NCBI RefSeq assembly: GCF_900021175.1 | Contig: NZ_FCOP01000012.1 | Location: forward strand, 310,001 to 374,000 | Length of the DNA: 64,000 bases | Reading direction: 5' to 3' | Origin: Pseudenterobacter timonensis | Lineage (GTDB): Bacteria; Pseudomonadota; Gammaproteobacteria; Enterobacterales; Enterobacteriaceae | In this document: positions 24,794 to 34,372 of the stretch, piece after piece | Numbering within the stretch: the first letter of the stretch is position 1 | Layout of the letters: each line of letters opens with the position of its first letter | The notes under the pieces: model-generated | Database searches by the model: none | Told to the model about the DNA's origin: nothing | The model's input: only the letters and a program-made list of their open reading frames with translations | Position numbers and translations under genes: made by a program

Positions 24794-25342
24794 ATGACTG
24801 TTCCGATCCTGACCACTGAAAGATTGCTGCTTAAACCGCTCGAGCCCGCCGATGCTGAACAGATACAGAAACGTTATCCGCAGTGGGAAATTGTGCGCTA
24901 TATGGTAGCGAGCGTACCGTGGCCCTATCCGCCAGATGGCGCTGAATTTTATGTTAATCAGGTGGCGCTGCCGGATATGGAAAAAGGGATCGCCTGGTTC
25001 TGGTCCATCCGTCACAAGGAAAACCCCGACGAGCTTATGGGGCTTATCTGCCTCTACGACCTCGAGGATAACAACCGTGGTTTCTGGTTATCGCCCGAGT
25101 TTCAGGGCCAGGGCTATATGCGGGAAGCGTGCAATGCTGTCACCGATTACTGGTTCAATACGCTCGATAAACCGGTGCTGCGCGCGCCTAAAGCGGCGGT
25201 GAACGCGCGCTCCCGGCAGATCTCCCTTAGCAGCGGCATGCGTCTGGTCCGAACGGAGAAAAAAGCGTACGTCAGCGGGATACTCGATTCAGAGCTGTGG
25301 GAGATCACCCGGGAGAAGTGGAACGCCCTGCGGCGTTCCTGA
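24794..25342 (+). CDS. RimJ/RimL-type GNAT acetyltransferase
   Basis: 182 aa. GNAT fold with LTTERLLLKPLEPADA at the start and the acetyl-CoA loop SPEFQGQGYMREA. The family acetylates ribosomal proteins, other N-termini or small molecules; the target is unknown. Very strong ribosome binding site AAGGAGG. It lies between tam and yneE, which are neighbours in E. coli, so it is an addition or an E. coli loss. Its stop is two bases from the convergent yneE stop. The 275-bp gap before it shows only an imperfect GC hairpin after tam. Confidence 0.82.
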   Translation: MTVPILTTERLLLKPLEPADAEQIQKRYPQWEIVRYMVASVPWPYPPDGAEFYVNQVALPDMEKGIAWFWSIRHKENPDELMGLICLYDLEDNNRGFWLSPEFQGQGYMREACNAVTDYWFNTLDKPVLRAPKAAVNARSRQISLSSGMRLVRTEKKAYVSGILDSELWEITREKWNALRRS

Positions 25343-25344
25343 AC

Positions 25345-26259
25345 TCAGGTAAGCTGGTAGTACTTATCCGGCAGGATGCGTGACGGCAGCACCTTCTCAT
25401 CATTCATCTGCAGCAGATCGATCTCAATAGCGTTACAGATGGCGTCCAGCGGCAGATCGTTATTCTCCACGCCGAACGGCTCCTCCAGTTCCTCCGCCAG
25501 CGCGTCGAGGGAGATAAAGGTATAGGAGATAAGCACAGAGATAAACGGCGTCATGTAATGCAGATCCACTACCAGGGCGAACGGCAGCATAATGCAGAAG
25601 AGATAGACGGTACGGTGCAAAATCAAGGTATAGGCAAAGGGCACCGGCGTATTAGCGATGCGCTCGCAGCCGGCGAGCACGACGGACATGTCGTTAAGCC
25701 GGTTATTGAGGCTATGGAACAAAATGTCGGATAAGTGCCCTTCCCGCCTTCTCGTCGCCAGCCACTCTCCCATAATCAGCAGGATCCGGTTAGCCGGTGA
25801 GCCTGAATCCATCGTCTCGCGCAGCTGCGTCTCGGTAAGGTAACGCGCCAGCTGGTTGACCTGCGGCTGACGGCGCAACGTCATGCGCAGACAGTGGGCG
25901 AAAGCGATCTGCAGGCGGACAAACTCCCCCAGGTGCGGGTCATCAGGAAGCGTGTTTTTTACCTCGCGAAACAGCGAGCGCGACGCTATCATCAGTTGCC
26001 CCCAAAGCTGGCGAGCCTCTACATAGCGTGCATAACAGGCGTTATTCCGGAACCCCAGAAAGATGGCGATGGCGACACCGAGAATACTGAACGGCGCCAC
26101 GGTAAGTTTGATTCCCAGCGAGGTGTACCACGGCAGCATGATAATGACGGCGATGGAGAGCAAAAAGTTGAGCAGCAGCCGGGTGAAGATTTTGGGTAAC
26201 ACCGAGCCATGCCAGACAAAAATCATGCGTAGCCAGTGCTGTTGAGGACGAACAATCAT
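25345..26259 (-). CDS. yneE: YneE, bestrophin-family channel
   Basis: 304 aa, like E. coli YneE and the structurally known Klebsiella KpBest. Four hydrophobic segments (about 20-60, 60-75, 213-235, 235-260) in an RFP-TM/bestrophin fold; FLGFRNNACYARYVEARQLWG is the family signature. It forms a pentameric inner-membrane channel; the bacterial homologue studied conducts cations. Minus strand, separate from uxaB by 228 bp. Confidence 0.92.
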   Translation of the reverse strand: MIVRPQQHWLRMIFVWHGSVLPKIFTRLLLNFLLSIAVIIMLPWYTSLGIKLTVAPFSILGVAIAIFLGFRNNACYARYVEARQLWGQLMIASRSLFREVKNTLPDDPHLGEFVRLQIAFAHCLRMTLRRQPQVNQLARYLTETQLRETMDSGSPANRILLIMGEWLATRRREGHLSDILFHSLNNRLNDMSVVLAGCERIANTPVPFAYTLILHRTVYLFCIMLPFALVVDLHYMTPFISVLISYTFISLDALAEELEEPFGVENNDLPLDAICNAIEIDLLQMNDEKVLPSRILPDKYYQLT

Positions 26260-26453
26260 AGTCAGCTTCGTGAAAGTAAAGAGCGCGACTATTTAACGTG
26301 ATCGTCGTCACGGTTGCAAGTCTGTTAACGGGACATTGCATTTTCTTCCTGATTAGCGAGTGTGGCACGATGGTTGAGATGTGTAATTTAAGAGCGTGGT
26401 ATATTGTATGTTGTAACTAATGAAAAGTTAAAACAGCCATGCACGAATAACGA

Positions 26454-26478
26454 CCCCTCTCCCGTTGCGGGAGAAGGG
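26454..26478 (-). terminator. Hairpin after uxaB
   Basis: CCCCTCTCCCG-TTG-CGGGAGAAGGG forms an 11-bp stem with one mismatch, ten bases beyond the uxaB stop. It lacks a T tract, so termination strength is uncertain. Confidence 0.45.
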
Positions 26479-26487
26479 TTTACACCA

Positions 26488-27939
26488 TTAGCAGAGCGGT
26501 TTCACCGCGTCACGCATGCCACGTTGCAGAATGGCGTCGAGATCCTGCGTTACCTGTTCGGCCAGGCCCGGAACCCGGGTCAGATCCTGTTCCCAGTGCT
26601 CGCTTACGCTCAACACCCCATCAACCAGCTGGCGGGTGGAGATCTGTTTATCGTGATGCAGCGCCCAGAGCTGCTGGTAGCGCTCCAGCCAGGAGGCATC
26701 ATCCTGCACCGGATAAGATTCCCCGTTGCGCTCTGCGCGATAAAAGGCGATTAGCGCCGCCAGAGCAAAAGTCAGACGGGCCGGCAGTTTCCCGGTGGCA
26801 CTCACCCCTGCCAGCAGCTGCGGCAAAATACGGGTGCGGTATTTGGTCATACCGTTGAGGGCAATCGACAGCAGCTGATGCCTGATGAACGGGTTACGGA
26901 AACGTCCCGTCACGGCGCTGGCGAAGGATTCCAGCTCGTCTTTCGGCAGATCGAGCACCGGGATAATCTCCTGGTGGATCGCCTTTTCAACAAAACCACA
27001 AATCGCCTCGTCGTTCATCGCCTCCCCGACCGTATCAATCCCGGCCTGATACGCCACCGGCACCAGAGCGGTATGGGCGCCGTTGAGAATGGCCACCTTA
27101 CGCTCTTTATAAGGTTTGATGTCATCAACGATTAAAACGTTGAGCGGCAGTTTATCCAGACGCAGCTCCCGTGCCAGGCTTTTCGGCCCCTGAATCACAA
27201 AGAGATAGAAGTGTTCCGCGGTATCGAGGAAGGCGTCGTGGTAGCCAAGTTCAGCCTCAAGCGCGGCGGCTTCGTCACGCGGGTAGCCGGTCACGATCCG
27301 GTCAACCAGGGTTGAGCAGAAGGTATTCGCCTCTGCAAGCCACTGGCTGAACTCAGCAGGCAGCGCCCACTCCTGCGCATAGCGCAGTACCAGCTCACGC
27401 AGCGCGTCGCCGTTATAATCGATAAGCTCGCAAGGGATGATGACCCAGCCTTTATCCGCGGCGCCGTTGAAATGGCTGTAACGCTCATAGAGCAGGCGCG
27501 TCAGTTTAGCGGGATAACTAACCGCCGGGGCGTCGTCAAATTTATCTCCGGCATGATAGCTAATGCCCGCCTCGGTAGTATTGGAAAAGACAAAACGCAT
27601 ATCCGGATTATGCGCCAGTTTCAGGAACTCATCGTAGTGGCTGTAGACGCTGATCTCACGGTTCACGGAACGAATCAACCGGGCGTCGCTCACCTGCTCG
27701 CCCTTCTCGTTCAGGCCGCGAATAATGGTTGTGTAAAGCCCGTCCTGGGTACTTAACGAGGGGGGGAAATCGCTCTCAATCGGACGGACAATCACCACGC
27801 CCGCGTTGAGATCGGTATGCTCGTTGAGCAGATCGATTTGCCAGTCAACAAACGCACGCAGAAAGTTACCTTCCCCGAACTGAATAATACGTTCCGGATA
27901 AAGTGCGCCAGGGAAATCCTGGCGGTTAAGTTTGTTCAC
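26488..27939 (-). CDS. uxaB: UxaB, altronate oxidoreductase (tagaturonate reductase)
   Basis: 483 aa, same length as E. coli UxaB. Mannitol dehydrogenase family: N-terminal Rossmann part ([20 protein letters not shown]) and C-terminal helical domain with the KxxxxNxxH-type active-site motif ([16 protein letters not shown]). It reduces D-tagaturonate to D-altronate with NADH in galacturonate breakdown. Known to be under ExuR control; the upstream region has AGATTGGTCTAATAACTT, a partial match to an ExuR/UxuR-type site. E. coli neighbours (yneE, dgcF) are conserved here. Confidence 0.95.
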   Translation of the reverse strand: MNKLNRQDFPGALYPERIIQFGEGNFLRAFVDWQIDLLNEHTDLNAGVVIVRPIESDFPPSLSTQDGLYTTIIRGLNEKGEQVSDARLIRSVNREISVYSHYDEFLKLAHNPDMRFVFSNTTEAGISYHAGDKFDDAPAVSYPAKLTRLLYERYSHFNGAADKGWVIIPCELIDYNGDALRELVLRYAQEWALPAEFSQWLAEANTFCSTLVDRIVTGYPRDEAAALEAELGYHDAFLDTAEHFYLFVIQGPKSLARELRLDKLPLNVLIVDDIKPYKERKVAILNGAHTALVPVAYQAGIDTVGEAMNDEAICGFVEKAIHQEIIPVLDLPKDELESFASAVTGRFRNPFIRHQLLSIALNGMTKYRTRILPQLLAGVSATGKLPARLTFALAALIAFYRAERNGESYPVQDDASWLERYQQLWALHHDKQISTRQLVDGVLSVSEHWEQDLTRVPGLAEQVTQDLDAILQRGMRDAVKPLC

Positions 27940-28044
27940 AGTGGGTTCCTTTTTAATTAGTCATACAGCCTGATAAGATTGGTCTAATAACTTATCAAAC
28001 ATTTCGACCACGAACCCCTGTTTTGATCAAATGAGGCGACAATT

Positions 28045-28572
28045 TCAGAGGAACTTATAGAAAAGCGAGGTACCCGTCATCGTTCCGTCCGGCATCAGGG
28101 CGTAGCGCGGGATCTCGCCCGCCTTCTGCCAGCCCGCTTGCTGATAGAAGCTCTCCGCGCCGCTGCCGGTGGCGGTATCGAGTACCAGCACCGTTTTGCC
28201 CTGCGTGCGGGCCGTCGCTTCCAGCGCCTGCATCAACTGCATAGCGATACCCTGCCGACGCGCCTTGCTATGGACCAGCAGCTTGGCGACGTCGGCCCGG
28301 TGCGGCTGGTTTTCCGGCTGGCTGGTGATCAGCTGTACGGTACCGACATAGTCGCCCTGCGCGTCGCGGCAGGCCAGAACCGTGCGCTCCTCACGACTGA
28401 CGCTTTCAGCCATATCCTGCCAGAACTGGTGTGCCGTATGGCGGCTGAACGGCAGCATAAAGCTTACCGACGCGCCGCCCGTCACGCAGTCCTCAAGAAT
28501 GGCGCTTAGCGCGTCAAGATGGGTAATAATCGCTTCCGGGGAGAGAGTTTCAACAGAGTTTGAGGGGGTCAT
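28045..28572 (-). CDS. GNAT family N-acetyltransferase
   Basis: 175 aa. GNAT domain across residues 30-170 with the acetyl-CoA loop HSKARRQGIAMQLMQALE and a C-terminal AESFYQQAGWQKAG as in small-molecule acetyltransferases. Substrate unknown. The ATG at 28572 has AAGGAA upstream and is preferred to an in-frame start at 28602. It is inserted, relative to E. coli, between uxaB and the cyclase genes. Confidence 0.82.
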   Translation of the reverse strand: MTPSNSVETLSPEAIITHLDALSAILEDCVTGGASVSFMLPFSRHTAHQFWQDMAESVSREERTVLACRDAQGDYVGTVQLITSQPENQPHRADVAKLLVHSKARRQGIAMQLMQALEATARTQGKTVLVLDTATGSGAESFYQQAGWQKAGEIPRYALMPDGTMTGTSLFYKFL

Positions 28573-28655
28573 GATGATTCCTTTATCAGTCAACCCCTTC
28601 ACATTGCATTTAACATTTCGTTAACGCAAGCGCCACGCCATAGGCTTTTCCTATA

Positions 28656-29621
28656 TTAATGGGCAGCGCTATTTTTTTGCTTCATGGAAAACATCTTGCG
28701 ATCGGCTTCCTTCAGCCACTCTTCCAGGTCGCCATGATGATGGTCAAACTCACAAATCCCCCATGAGAAGGTCAGCGTCCAGGGATGGCTTCCGGTCTGG
28801 TTGAATTTGGCCACCTGCTCCGTCAGATATTGCATCGCAATCCAAGCGCCCTGCTCGTCGGTATCCGCAAACAGCACGGCAAACTCGTCGCCGCCATAAC
28901 GCACCAGCAGATCGGTCTCACGAAAGGCGCCGCGCAGCAGATGGGCCATCGCCTTCAGCGCTTCATCCCCCTCGCTGTGACCGAAGCGATCGTTGATCTG
29001 TTTGAAACGGTCAAGATCCATCCATGCAAGCGTCAGCGGTTCCGCGCGCCGCCGCGCGCCGGAGAGGGCGAAGGCGGCAAACTGGTTAAAGCCACGGCGG
29101 TTGATCAGTCCGGTCAACTCATCGGTGGTTGCCGCACAGGAGGCGGCGAACTCATCTTCCGCCAGCGCCGCCAGATCGCTGAGCGCAGCCAGATCCTGCG
29201 CGCTGAAGTCACGCGGCGTCTGATCCACCACGCAAAGCGATCCCACTACCGCCCCGTCAGGCAGCCGCAGAGGGATGCCCGCGTAAAAGCGAACGCCGTT
29301 CTCATGGGCCACCAGCGGATTATCGGCAAAGCGGGAATCGTCCCGGGCGTCGTTAACCACCAGCGGCTCCGGCTGAAGAATGGTATGTCCACAAAAAGAG
29401 ACCGACCTGGGCAACACCGCCGGCACCGCCCCGTCGACCGATTTGGCAATCTGGGTACGCTCATCGATCAGGTTAACCATCGCGACCGACACGTTAAAAA
29501 GCCGTTTCGCCAGGCGCGTGAGACGGTCATAAGGCTGGCGATTATCAAATTCCAGTAAGCCCGATTGCCTGAGTGACAGCAAACGTTCTGCTTCATTAGG
29601 GGGAGTTGCGGGAGTTTTCAT
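28656..29621 (-). CDS. GAF-GGDEF diguanylate cyclase, soluble
   Basis: 321 aa. GAF sensor domain (25-155; VSFCGHTILQPEPLVVNDAR) and a GGDEF cyclase domain (165-315) with intact RYGGDEF active site, so it should make c-di-GMP. No membrane segment. The GAF ligand is unknown; the FCGHT pattern is shared with a large group of GAF-GGDEF proteins. AGGAG precedes the ATG. Next to it, in the same direction, is a membrane-bound cyclase (dgcF). E. coli K-12 lacks this gene at the site. Confidence 0.88.
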   Translation of the reverse strand: MKTPATPPNEAERLLSLRQSGLLEFDNRQPYDRLTRLAKRLFNVSVAMVNLIDERTQIAKSVDGAVPAVLPRSVSFCGHTILQPEPLVVNDARDDSRFADNPLVAHENGVRFYAGIPLRLPDGAVVGSLCVVDQTPRDFSAQDLAALSDLAALAEDEFAASCAATTDELTGLINRRGFNQFAAFALSGARRRAEPLTLAWMDLDRFKQINDRFGHSEGDEALKAMAHLLRGAFRETDLLVRYGGDEFAVLFADTDEQGAWIAMQYLTEQVAKFNQTGSHPWTLTFSWGICEFDHHHGDLEEWLKEADRKMFSMKQKNSAAH

Positions 29622-29711
29622 AATGACTCCTGACGCCAGACATTTTAAAAGCGTAGCCTAAAAGCATGAGATGTCAGTGGCGTAGATACGGTTTTTGCCT
29701 TGCGCGTCGCC

Positions 29712-31160
29712 TTATACTTCTTCAGGACGGGTGTCATGTCCCTGGGGCATATCCGCGCGCTCATGACGGGCCGTGGTGCGGTTTCGCCCTGCTTTTTTCG
29801 AACGATAGAGATAGTCATCCGCCTCGGTCATCAGCCTGTTGACGATCTCGATAAGCGGCGAGGCGTCCAGCTTACTGCTACCCAGCCCAATACTCACCGT
29901 CAGGAAGAGCGACTGGTTGCGCCAGGAAAAAGGATGGAGTTCGATTGCCCGCCGGATCCGCTCGGCCAGCGCTATCCCCTGCAGCGCATTATCCGCCTGC
30001 ACCACCACCGCAAACTCCTCGCCCCCCATACGCGCCACCAGCCCCTCTTCGCCTACCTCCTCCTGCACCTTACGGGCGAAGGCGGCCAGAACGGTATCCC
30101 CGCATTCGTGACCATAGTTATCATTGATGCTCTTGAAGTAATCAATATCGAGCAGCATAACCGTCAGAAAGCGATGCCGGCGAGGCGCCTTCTCGCGCTG
30201 GAGCGCTTCGTACAGACCGGAGCGGGAGTAGACGTGGGTAAGAAAATCGTAGTCGGCGCGCAACGAGAGCTGATGCATGAGCGAGTTGATCGCCACCATA
30301 CTCACCGACACCATCACCGGGCAGATAGCCATAGTGGCAATCCCCAGACGGGCGGAGAACATCAGCGGCGTGGAGAGGGGCGTCGCCACGGCGATATTGA
30401 TAATGGAGTTCGCCACCAGAATGATCTCCACCCCGCCGGTGATAAAGGTCAAAAGACAGGTCGCCGGCAGCGAATAGCGTACCGCACACCAGATCAGCGC
30501 CGGCAGCGGAAACGCCAGGCTCCCCGCGCCGCCAATGACCACCGAGGCAAGCACCGAAACCGCCAGCGCCGCCACCGGCATCAGATCTTCAGGACGCACG
30601 GCGCGGGTAAAGACGGGCATCGTCACCGTCAGCATACAGGGAACAATCAACACCCCTGTAGAAAACTGCTCGCCGAACCAGTCGGCAAAGAGCGGCCAGA
30701 AAGAGTGACTGTCGATACCCACCGAGCCGATCGCCCCCACCACAGCACAAAGCAAGGAGGCCACCAGACAGTAGTTAAAGAGACGAAAGGCGTTAAGCGG
30801 GTCGGGTCTTTTCCTTCCTGCGCGACGATCGCGCGCCACCAGCAGCCCCACCGTGACAATAAAGACCATATTGGAGAGATTAATCAGCAGCGAGGCCAGT
30901 CCCCAACTGGTGGTGACCGCGTCATACATCAGCATGGCGACATAGCAGACCGCGTAATAGCGCAGCCGGTTCAGCCAGGGGTAACGGGCAAAGAGTCCGG
31001 CCATTACCCCGTTGAGCGGCCAGAAGAGCGAGAGAGCTTCCACCAGCCGCAGCTCTGCCCCGATAAAATAAAAGAGCGTGGTCAGCATAAAAATTCCGCC
31101 AGCGTTTCGCAGGGGCCTGTCGGGCTGAAAGGGCTTAAAGGCGGTTAACGACGCACGCAT
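29712..31160 (-). CDS. dgcF: DgcF (YneF), membrane-bound diguanylate cyclase
   Basis: 482 aa. Residues 20-290 are a MASE-type membrane sensor with eight or so hydrophobic segments; residues 310-470 are a GGDEF domain with active GGEEF (RMGGEEFAVVV). From ADWFGEQFSTGVLIVPCML onward it matches E. coli YneF closely; the K-12 protein is usually listed as only about 315 aa, so this looks like the full-length form. It should synthesise c-di-GMP in response to a membrane or extracytoplasmic signal. Confidence 0.9.
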   Translation of the reverse strand: MRASLTAFKPFQPDRPLRNAGGIFMLTTLFYFIGAELRLVEALSLFWPLNGVMAGLFARYPWLNRLRYYAVCYVAMLMYDAVTTSWGLASLLINLSNMVFIVTVGLLVARDRRAGRKRPDPLNAFRLFNYCLVASLLCAVVGAIGSVGIDSHSFWPLFADWFGEQFSTGVLIVPCMLTVTMPVFTRAVRPEDLMPVAALAVSVLASVVIGGAGSLAFPLPALIWCAVRYSLPATCLLTFITGGVEIILVANSIINIAVATPLSTPLMFSARLGIATMAICPVMVSVSMVAINSLMHQLSLRADYDFLTHVYSRSGLYEALQREKAPRRHRFLTVMLLDIDYFKSINDNYGHECGDTVLAAFARKVQEEVGEEGLVARMGGEEFAVVVQADNALQGIALAERIRRAIELHPFSWRNQSLFLTVSIGLGSSKLDASPLIEIVNRLMTEADDYLYRSKKAGRNRTTARHERADMPQGHDTRPEEV

Positions 31161-31263
31161 TCATTCTCTGTCCATAATGTTGCGCAGGGAGCGCGTCAGC
31201 AGCAGCGGAATAGAAAAGCTTAGCATGGTATGAATGACCGGGGTATAACCCAAAAATTGGGGT

Positions 31264-31626
31264 TCAGCCCCTGCCGTTCATCTGTATCACCAGCCAGTAG
31301 TGGATCACGCTGACGATATAGAGCTGCTGTGCCTCGCTCAGCGGTTCCCCCTGCGGAATATGATGCCATTTCGCCAGACAACCTCGACAGCAAGTAGCGG
31401 TGGCATGCTGGGCGATAAAGACCGGATGGCCGCGCATGGGGGTCTGCTTGCCGTCATTCGCCGGGTGCGCGGGCGCCAGACGCCGGGCAATAAAGTCCGC
31501 GGCATGCTGATCGATGGTTTCCGCCCCCTTGTCCCAGCAGTATTGCCGCTCTTTTGGCCCCAGACGAAAGCGGGAGCGAAAGGTGGAACGGGCGAGGCGA
31601 TCAAATAAGGGTTCGAGATCTTGCAT
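31264..31626 (-). CDS. yneG: YneG, DUF4186 protein
   Basis: 120 aa, whole-length DUF4186 (LFDRLARSTFRSRFRLG, then HATATCCRGCLAKWHHIP). The CCRGC Cys cluster with nearby His suggests a metal site. Function unknown. Its start shares one base with the glsB stop, so it is translated with glsB as in E. coli. Confidence 0.88.
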   Translation of the reverse strand: MQDLEPLFDRLARSTFRSRFRLGPKERQYCWDKGAETIDQHAADFIARRLAPAHPANDGKQTPMRGHPVFIAQHATATCCRGCLAKWHHIPQGEPLSEAQQLYIVSVIHYWLVIQMNGRG

Positions 31627-32552
31627 TAATAGACAGATCGTCCGAGGCGTTGGGTCAGCTTTTCCAGCACCGCAACGCCCGCCAGGGAATTACCCGTCTC
31701 ATCCAGCTCCGGGCTCCAGACCGCAATGGCCATCTCATGGGGCACAATCGCCACCACGCCGCCGCCTACGCCTGATTTGGCAGGCAACCCCACCCGCCAG
31801 GCAAACTCCCCCGCGTTCTGGTACATACCGCTTGTCGCCATCAGAGCGTTAACCTGTCGCGCCTGCATGGAGGAAACTACCGGGCTGGCAAGATGCGGCG
31901 CACGTCCGCTGTCGGCCAGAAAGAGAAACGTTCGGGCCAGCTCCACGCAGCTCATCTTCAGGGCGCAGTAGTGGAAATAGTTTTGTAGTACGGTCGCGAC
32001 ATCGTTATGAAAGTTACCGAAGGATTTCATCAGCCAGGCGATGGCCGCGTTGCGGGCGGAGTGCTCAAATTCGGAGCGGGCCACAACCTGATCGTAGCCG
32101 ATATCCGCCACACCGCTCAGCTCGCGAACAATCTCCAGCATACGCTGGCGCGGTGCGCTGAGGCGGCTTTGCAACATATCGCAGATCACCAGCGCCCCGG
32201 CGTTGATAAAGGGGTTACGCGGTTTGCCCTGCTCCATCTCCAGCTGCAGCAGAGAGTTGAACGGCTGCCCCGACGGATCTTTTCCGACGCGCTGCCAGAT
32301 CTCCTCATGCTCATACTGGCGCATGGCGGCTACCAGGCTTAACACCTTCGAAATAGACTGTATGGAAAAGCGCTCGCGGGCATCCCCCGCCTGGTAACAG
32401 GCGCCGCTCACGGTACAGATGGCGATACCGAGCTTATTGCCGCTGACGGAGGTCAGCGCCGGAATATAATCAGCTACTTTCCCCTGCCCCAGCAGCGGGC
32501 GAACCTGCGCCAGAATCTCTTCCAGCATCTCCTGATGAATGACCGCAGCCAC
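31626..32552 (-). CDS. glsB: GlsB, glutaminase 2
   Basis: 308 aa, same length as E. coli YneH/GlsB. Beta-lactamase-like serine glutaminase: nucleophile Ser66 and Lys69 in [21 protein letters not shown] and SGVGGGVVA motifs present. Converts glutamine to glutamate and ammonia in the cytosol. GTG start at 32552 with AAGGAG five bases upstream; an overlapping ATG is out of frame. Operon glsB-yneG. Confidence 0.95.
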   Translation of the reverse strand: MAAVIHQEMLEEILAQVRPLLGQGKVADYIPALTSVSGNKLGIAICTVSGACYQAGDARERFSIQSISKVLSLVAAMRQYEHEEIWQRVGKDPSGQPFNSLLQLEMEQGKPRNPFINAGALVICDMLQSRLSAPRQRMLEIVRELSGVADIGYDQVVARSEFEHSARNAAIAWLMKSFGNFHNDVATVLQNYFHYCALKMSCVELARTFLFLADSGRAPHLASPVVSSMQARQVNALMATSGMYQNAGEFAWRVGLPAKSGVGGGVVAIVPHEMAIAVWSPELDETGNSLAGVAVLEKLTQRLGRSVY

Positions 32553-32614
32553 ATCGACTCCTTGCCTTCAGGCCAAAAACGGGCTGCGAGTATACCAGAG
32601 AGGCGACTGTTCCG

Positions 32615-34207
32615 TCAGGCGGGAAGACGAAAGCGCGAGACCGCCTGCATCAGCTCCCAGGATTCGTTATGCAACTGCTGCGAAGCCCGGGAGGCGTCAG
32701 TGACCAGCGCATCCGTCTGGCGGGAGACCTGGCTGAGCGCATGAAGCTGGCGGGTCACCTGATGAATACTCTCTGCCTGGCCGAGCGTCGCGGCGGAAAT
32801 CTCACTGAGCAGGCCGCTGAGACTCCCCACCAGCCCCGTCACCTGTTGCAGATTCTCCTCCAGCCGGTCCACCGCTCTCGAGCCATCGTCAATTCCCTGC
32901 AGGGAGTGGTTAATCAGCTCCTGAATAGTGCGCGTCGAGTGGCTGCTCTTGCGCGCCAGCAGTCCCACTTCCCGCGCCACAACCGCAAAACCGCGTCCCT
33001 CTTCCCCCGCGTGGGCCGCCTCGATCGCCGCATTGAGAGCCAGAATGTTGGTCTGAAAAGCAACGCTGTCGATCATCGCCACGATACCGCGCATCTCTGA
33101 CGAACGCGCCACAATGGTCTGCATGGAGTCATTTACGGTGGACATCATTCTGTCACCCCCCTTCGCCACCTCCCGCGCTTCGTCAGCCCGGGTGCTGGCG
33201 AGTCTGGCGTAACCGGTATTGCCCTCGACGTGGCTCTCCAGCGTGGCGATATGCGCCGTGACGTCGTTAAGTTCGCGCGCCTGCCGGGCCGACTGCTGAT
33301 AGAGCGTCTGGTTCCCCTGCGCCAGGGAGCCGATATTTTCCACCATCGCGGTAGTGGCCTGGCTCACCTGGGTGACCAGCTGCTGTAACCCCTGCTGCAT
33401 GGTAGTGATACTGCCGCTCAGCTGGCCGATTTCCCGGTTAACCCGAGTTACCGCCGGAGGCTGTTGTGAAAGATCCCCTGCCGCCAGCCGGTTGATGTGA
33501 CCAATCAGACTGCGCAGCGGAGCGATAACCCAGCGCGACATGCCAAACCAGACGGCAATCGCGATCAGCAGCAGGATCGCCGGCGCCAGCAGAAAGAGCC
33601 ACTGCAGTTCCGTCAGCTGATTCATCAGCGACTGCCGGCCTGCGCTGGCCCGCTGTTCGCTGAGCTGCTGGTAACGGGCGTAGTTGGCATTAAAATCGGT
33701 CTGAAAGGCCTGCGCCGGTACGGCAAAAAAGGCATCAATGGTGTTAGTTTTTATCAGCCCCTCGGCCTGCTCGTTAATGGCATCGAAGAAAAGCGTATAG
33801 CTGGTCGCCAGCGCCTCATCCTGCGGGGGATTGAGCGCCAGCCAGCCGTTCCAGGCCTGCCGGGAGGCGTTCAGCGCCTGCTGCGCCTCATCCATCAGGC
33901 TATGCCAGCTTCCCTCGGAGCCGGTCTCCTTGTCCTGCATAAAATAGACTCCCGCCCGGTTAAGCAGATCGCTTGCCGCCAGCAGGGAGACGCGGGCGAG
34001 ATCCAGCTTGCCCTGCTGCTGTTGCGCCAGCTGATTAAGCGTCTCGTTGCGCTGGGCGTCGCGCAGCGACAGCGTAAGCATTAAGGAGGAGGAGAGCTGT
34101 AGCGCAGAGAAGAGGCCAATAATGCAAAAAATACTGGCCAGCAGCCCAAACTGGCGCGGCATTTTACGTTGCACAGTACGGCGAAAAATTTGCGTTAGGT
34201 TCATCAT
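32615..34207 (-). CDS. Methyl-accepting chemotaxis protein
   Basis: 530 aa. TM1 (about 22-45), periplasmic four-helix sensor (45-195), TM2 (198-220), HAMP (220-270; RWVIAPLRSLIGHINRLAAGDL) and signalling domain with the hairpin tip EMRGIVAMIDSVAFQTNILA, then NAAIEAAHAGEEGRGFAVVA. No C-terminal NWETF-type pentapeptide, so it would rely on other receptors for CheR/CheB docking. Ligand unknown. It is set between glsB and sad, which are adjacent in E. coli. Start ATG-ATG at 34207/34204 with AGAAGA upstream. Confidence 0.92.
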   Translation of the reverse strand: MMNLTQIFRRTVQRKMPRQFGLLASIFCIIGLFSALQLSSSLMLTLSLRDAQRNETLNQLAQQQQGKLDLARVSLLAASDLLNRAGVYFMQDKETGSEGSWHSLMDEAQQALNASRQAWNGWLALNPPQDEALATSYTLFFDAINEQAEGLIKTNTIDAFFAVPAQAFQTDFNANYARYQQLSEQRASAGRQSLMNQLTELQWLFLLAPAILLLIAIAVWFGMSRWVIAPLRSLIGHINRLAAGDLSQQPPAVTRVNREIGQLSGSITTMQQGLQQLVTQVSQATTAMVENIGSLAQGNQTLYQQSARQARELNDVTAHIATLESHVEGNTGYARLASTRADEAREVAKGGDRMMSTVNDSMQTIVARSSEMRGIVAMIDSVAFQTNILALNAAIEAAHAGEEGRGFAVVAREVGLLARKSSHSTRTIQELINHSLQGIDDGSRAVDRLEENLQQVTGLVGSLSGLLSEISAATLGQAESIHQVTRQLHALSQVSRQTDALVTDASRASQQLHNESWELMQAVSRFRLPA

Positions 34208-34296
34208 TTTCTTCTGTAACAATACGTTAGACGCGAGCGAGTCTACGAAACGAAAATGACAGAACCATTGCAGAAGCGTGACAGGGGGCGTTAATT

Positions 34297-34366
34297 GCCG
34301 GATGGCGGCGTCCTCTTACCCGGCCTGCATAATCGCAGGTCCGCGCAAGCGAAGCGCCACCCGGTA
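34297..34366. repeat. REP/BIME-type palindromic unit pair
   Basis: GCCGGATGGCGGCG...ACCCGGC and a second inverted unit GCGAAGCGCCACCCGGTAA form the paired hairpins of enterobacterial REP elements, between the chemoreceptor start and the sad stop. Confidence 0.7.
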
Positions 34367-34372
34367 AAAAGC

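Noticed and set aside
29700-31148. 482-codon plus-strand open frame opposite dgcF
   Set aside because: Composition is His/Arg/Gln-rich as expected for an antisense frame; the minus strand encodes a membrane-bound GGDEF protein.
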